From the NCBI GenBank assembly GCA_017353855.1, contig JAFMSA010000305.1, forward strand, positions 1 to 5,790: DNA of 5,790 nucleotides, in the 5' to 3' direction. Under the pieces are notes generated by a model that did no database searches, was not told the origin of the DNA, and saw nothing but the letters and a program-made list of their open reading frames with translations. Both the position numbers and the translations under genes were made by a program. This DNA is from Alphaproteobacteria bacterium (GTDB lineage Bacteria > Pseudomonadota > Alphaproteobacteria > ATCC43930 > CGMCC-115725). Below are positions 5,749 through 5,790 of the stretch, one piece after another (within the stretch, counting starts at the first letter, position 1; each line of letters opens with the position of its first letter).

Positions 5749-5790
5749 AATACGCTCCGAGCAGGGTCTAAAGTTCAGGCGCGGATTGGT

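Noticed and set aside
5768..5790. Tail of an upstream minus-strand gene ending with TAG at 5768-5770, or TGA at 5775-5777
   Set aside because: Only 4 to 6 codons would be visible and two frames offer a stop; there is not enough sequence to support a gene, although a hem gene upstream of rho would fit alphaproteobacterial synteny.
1..5790. tRNA or rRNA genes, CRISPR array, transposase, toxin-antitoxin or phage genes
   Set aside because: No cloverleaf, regular spaced repeats, terminal inverted repeats or recognisable proteins of these types were seen.

Overview
This 5.8 kb GC-rich window looks like chromosomal DNA of an alphaproteobacterium. The Rho protein resembles Rhodospirillales Rho as I remember it, but I could not run a search, so the order is a weak guess. 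It holds five protein genes: three on the minus strand (mnmE, cut by the left edge; a small [2Fe-2S] ferredoxin; rho) and two on the plus strand between them (a DUF255/YyaL-type thioredoxin-domain protein and a QorA-type quinone oxidoreductase). I see no RNA gene, insertion sequence, CRISPR array or phage remnant.

Layout from left to right: 1-639 (minus) encodes the N-terminal formyl-THF-binding and helical part of MnmE and stops at the window edge just before the G domain. 669-1013 (minus) encodes a thioredoxin-like [2Fe-2S] ferredoxin, 29 bases upstream of the MnmE reading frame and probably co-transcribed with it. A 143-base divergent intergenic region follows. 1157-3181 (plus) is the DUF255 protein and 3215-4189 (plus) is the quinone oxidoreductase, 33 bases apart and probably one operon. 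4190-4435 is a convergent intergenic region with several dyads, a C-rich G-poor stretch and an AT-rich patch, but no classical terminator. 4436-5692 (minus) is a full-length rho with all key residues intact. 5693-5790 is its C-rich leader.

In many alphaproteobacteria, rho and mnmE lie close together near mnmG, rsmG and parAB. Here both keep the same orientation but are separated by about 3.8 kb that includes two genes on the opposite strand. The three intervening genes (Trx-fold CxxC protein, Trx-fold ferredoxin, NADPH quinone reductase) are all redox proteins, though nothing in the sequence proves that they work together.

The window is mostly ordinary housekeeping sequence. The most notable point is that mnmE has no ATG, GTG or TTG at the conserved N-terminus; a one-base error or mutation next to an out-of-frame TTG would explain this. 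I did not find a convincing new biological system.
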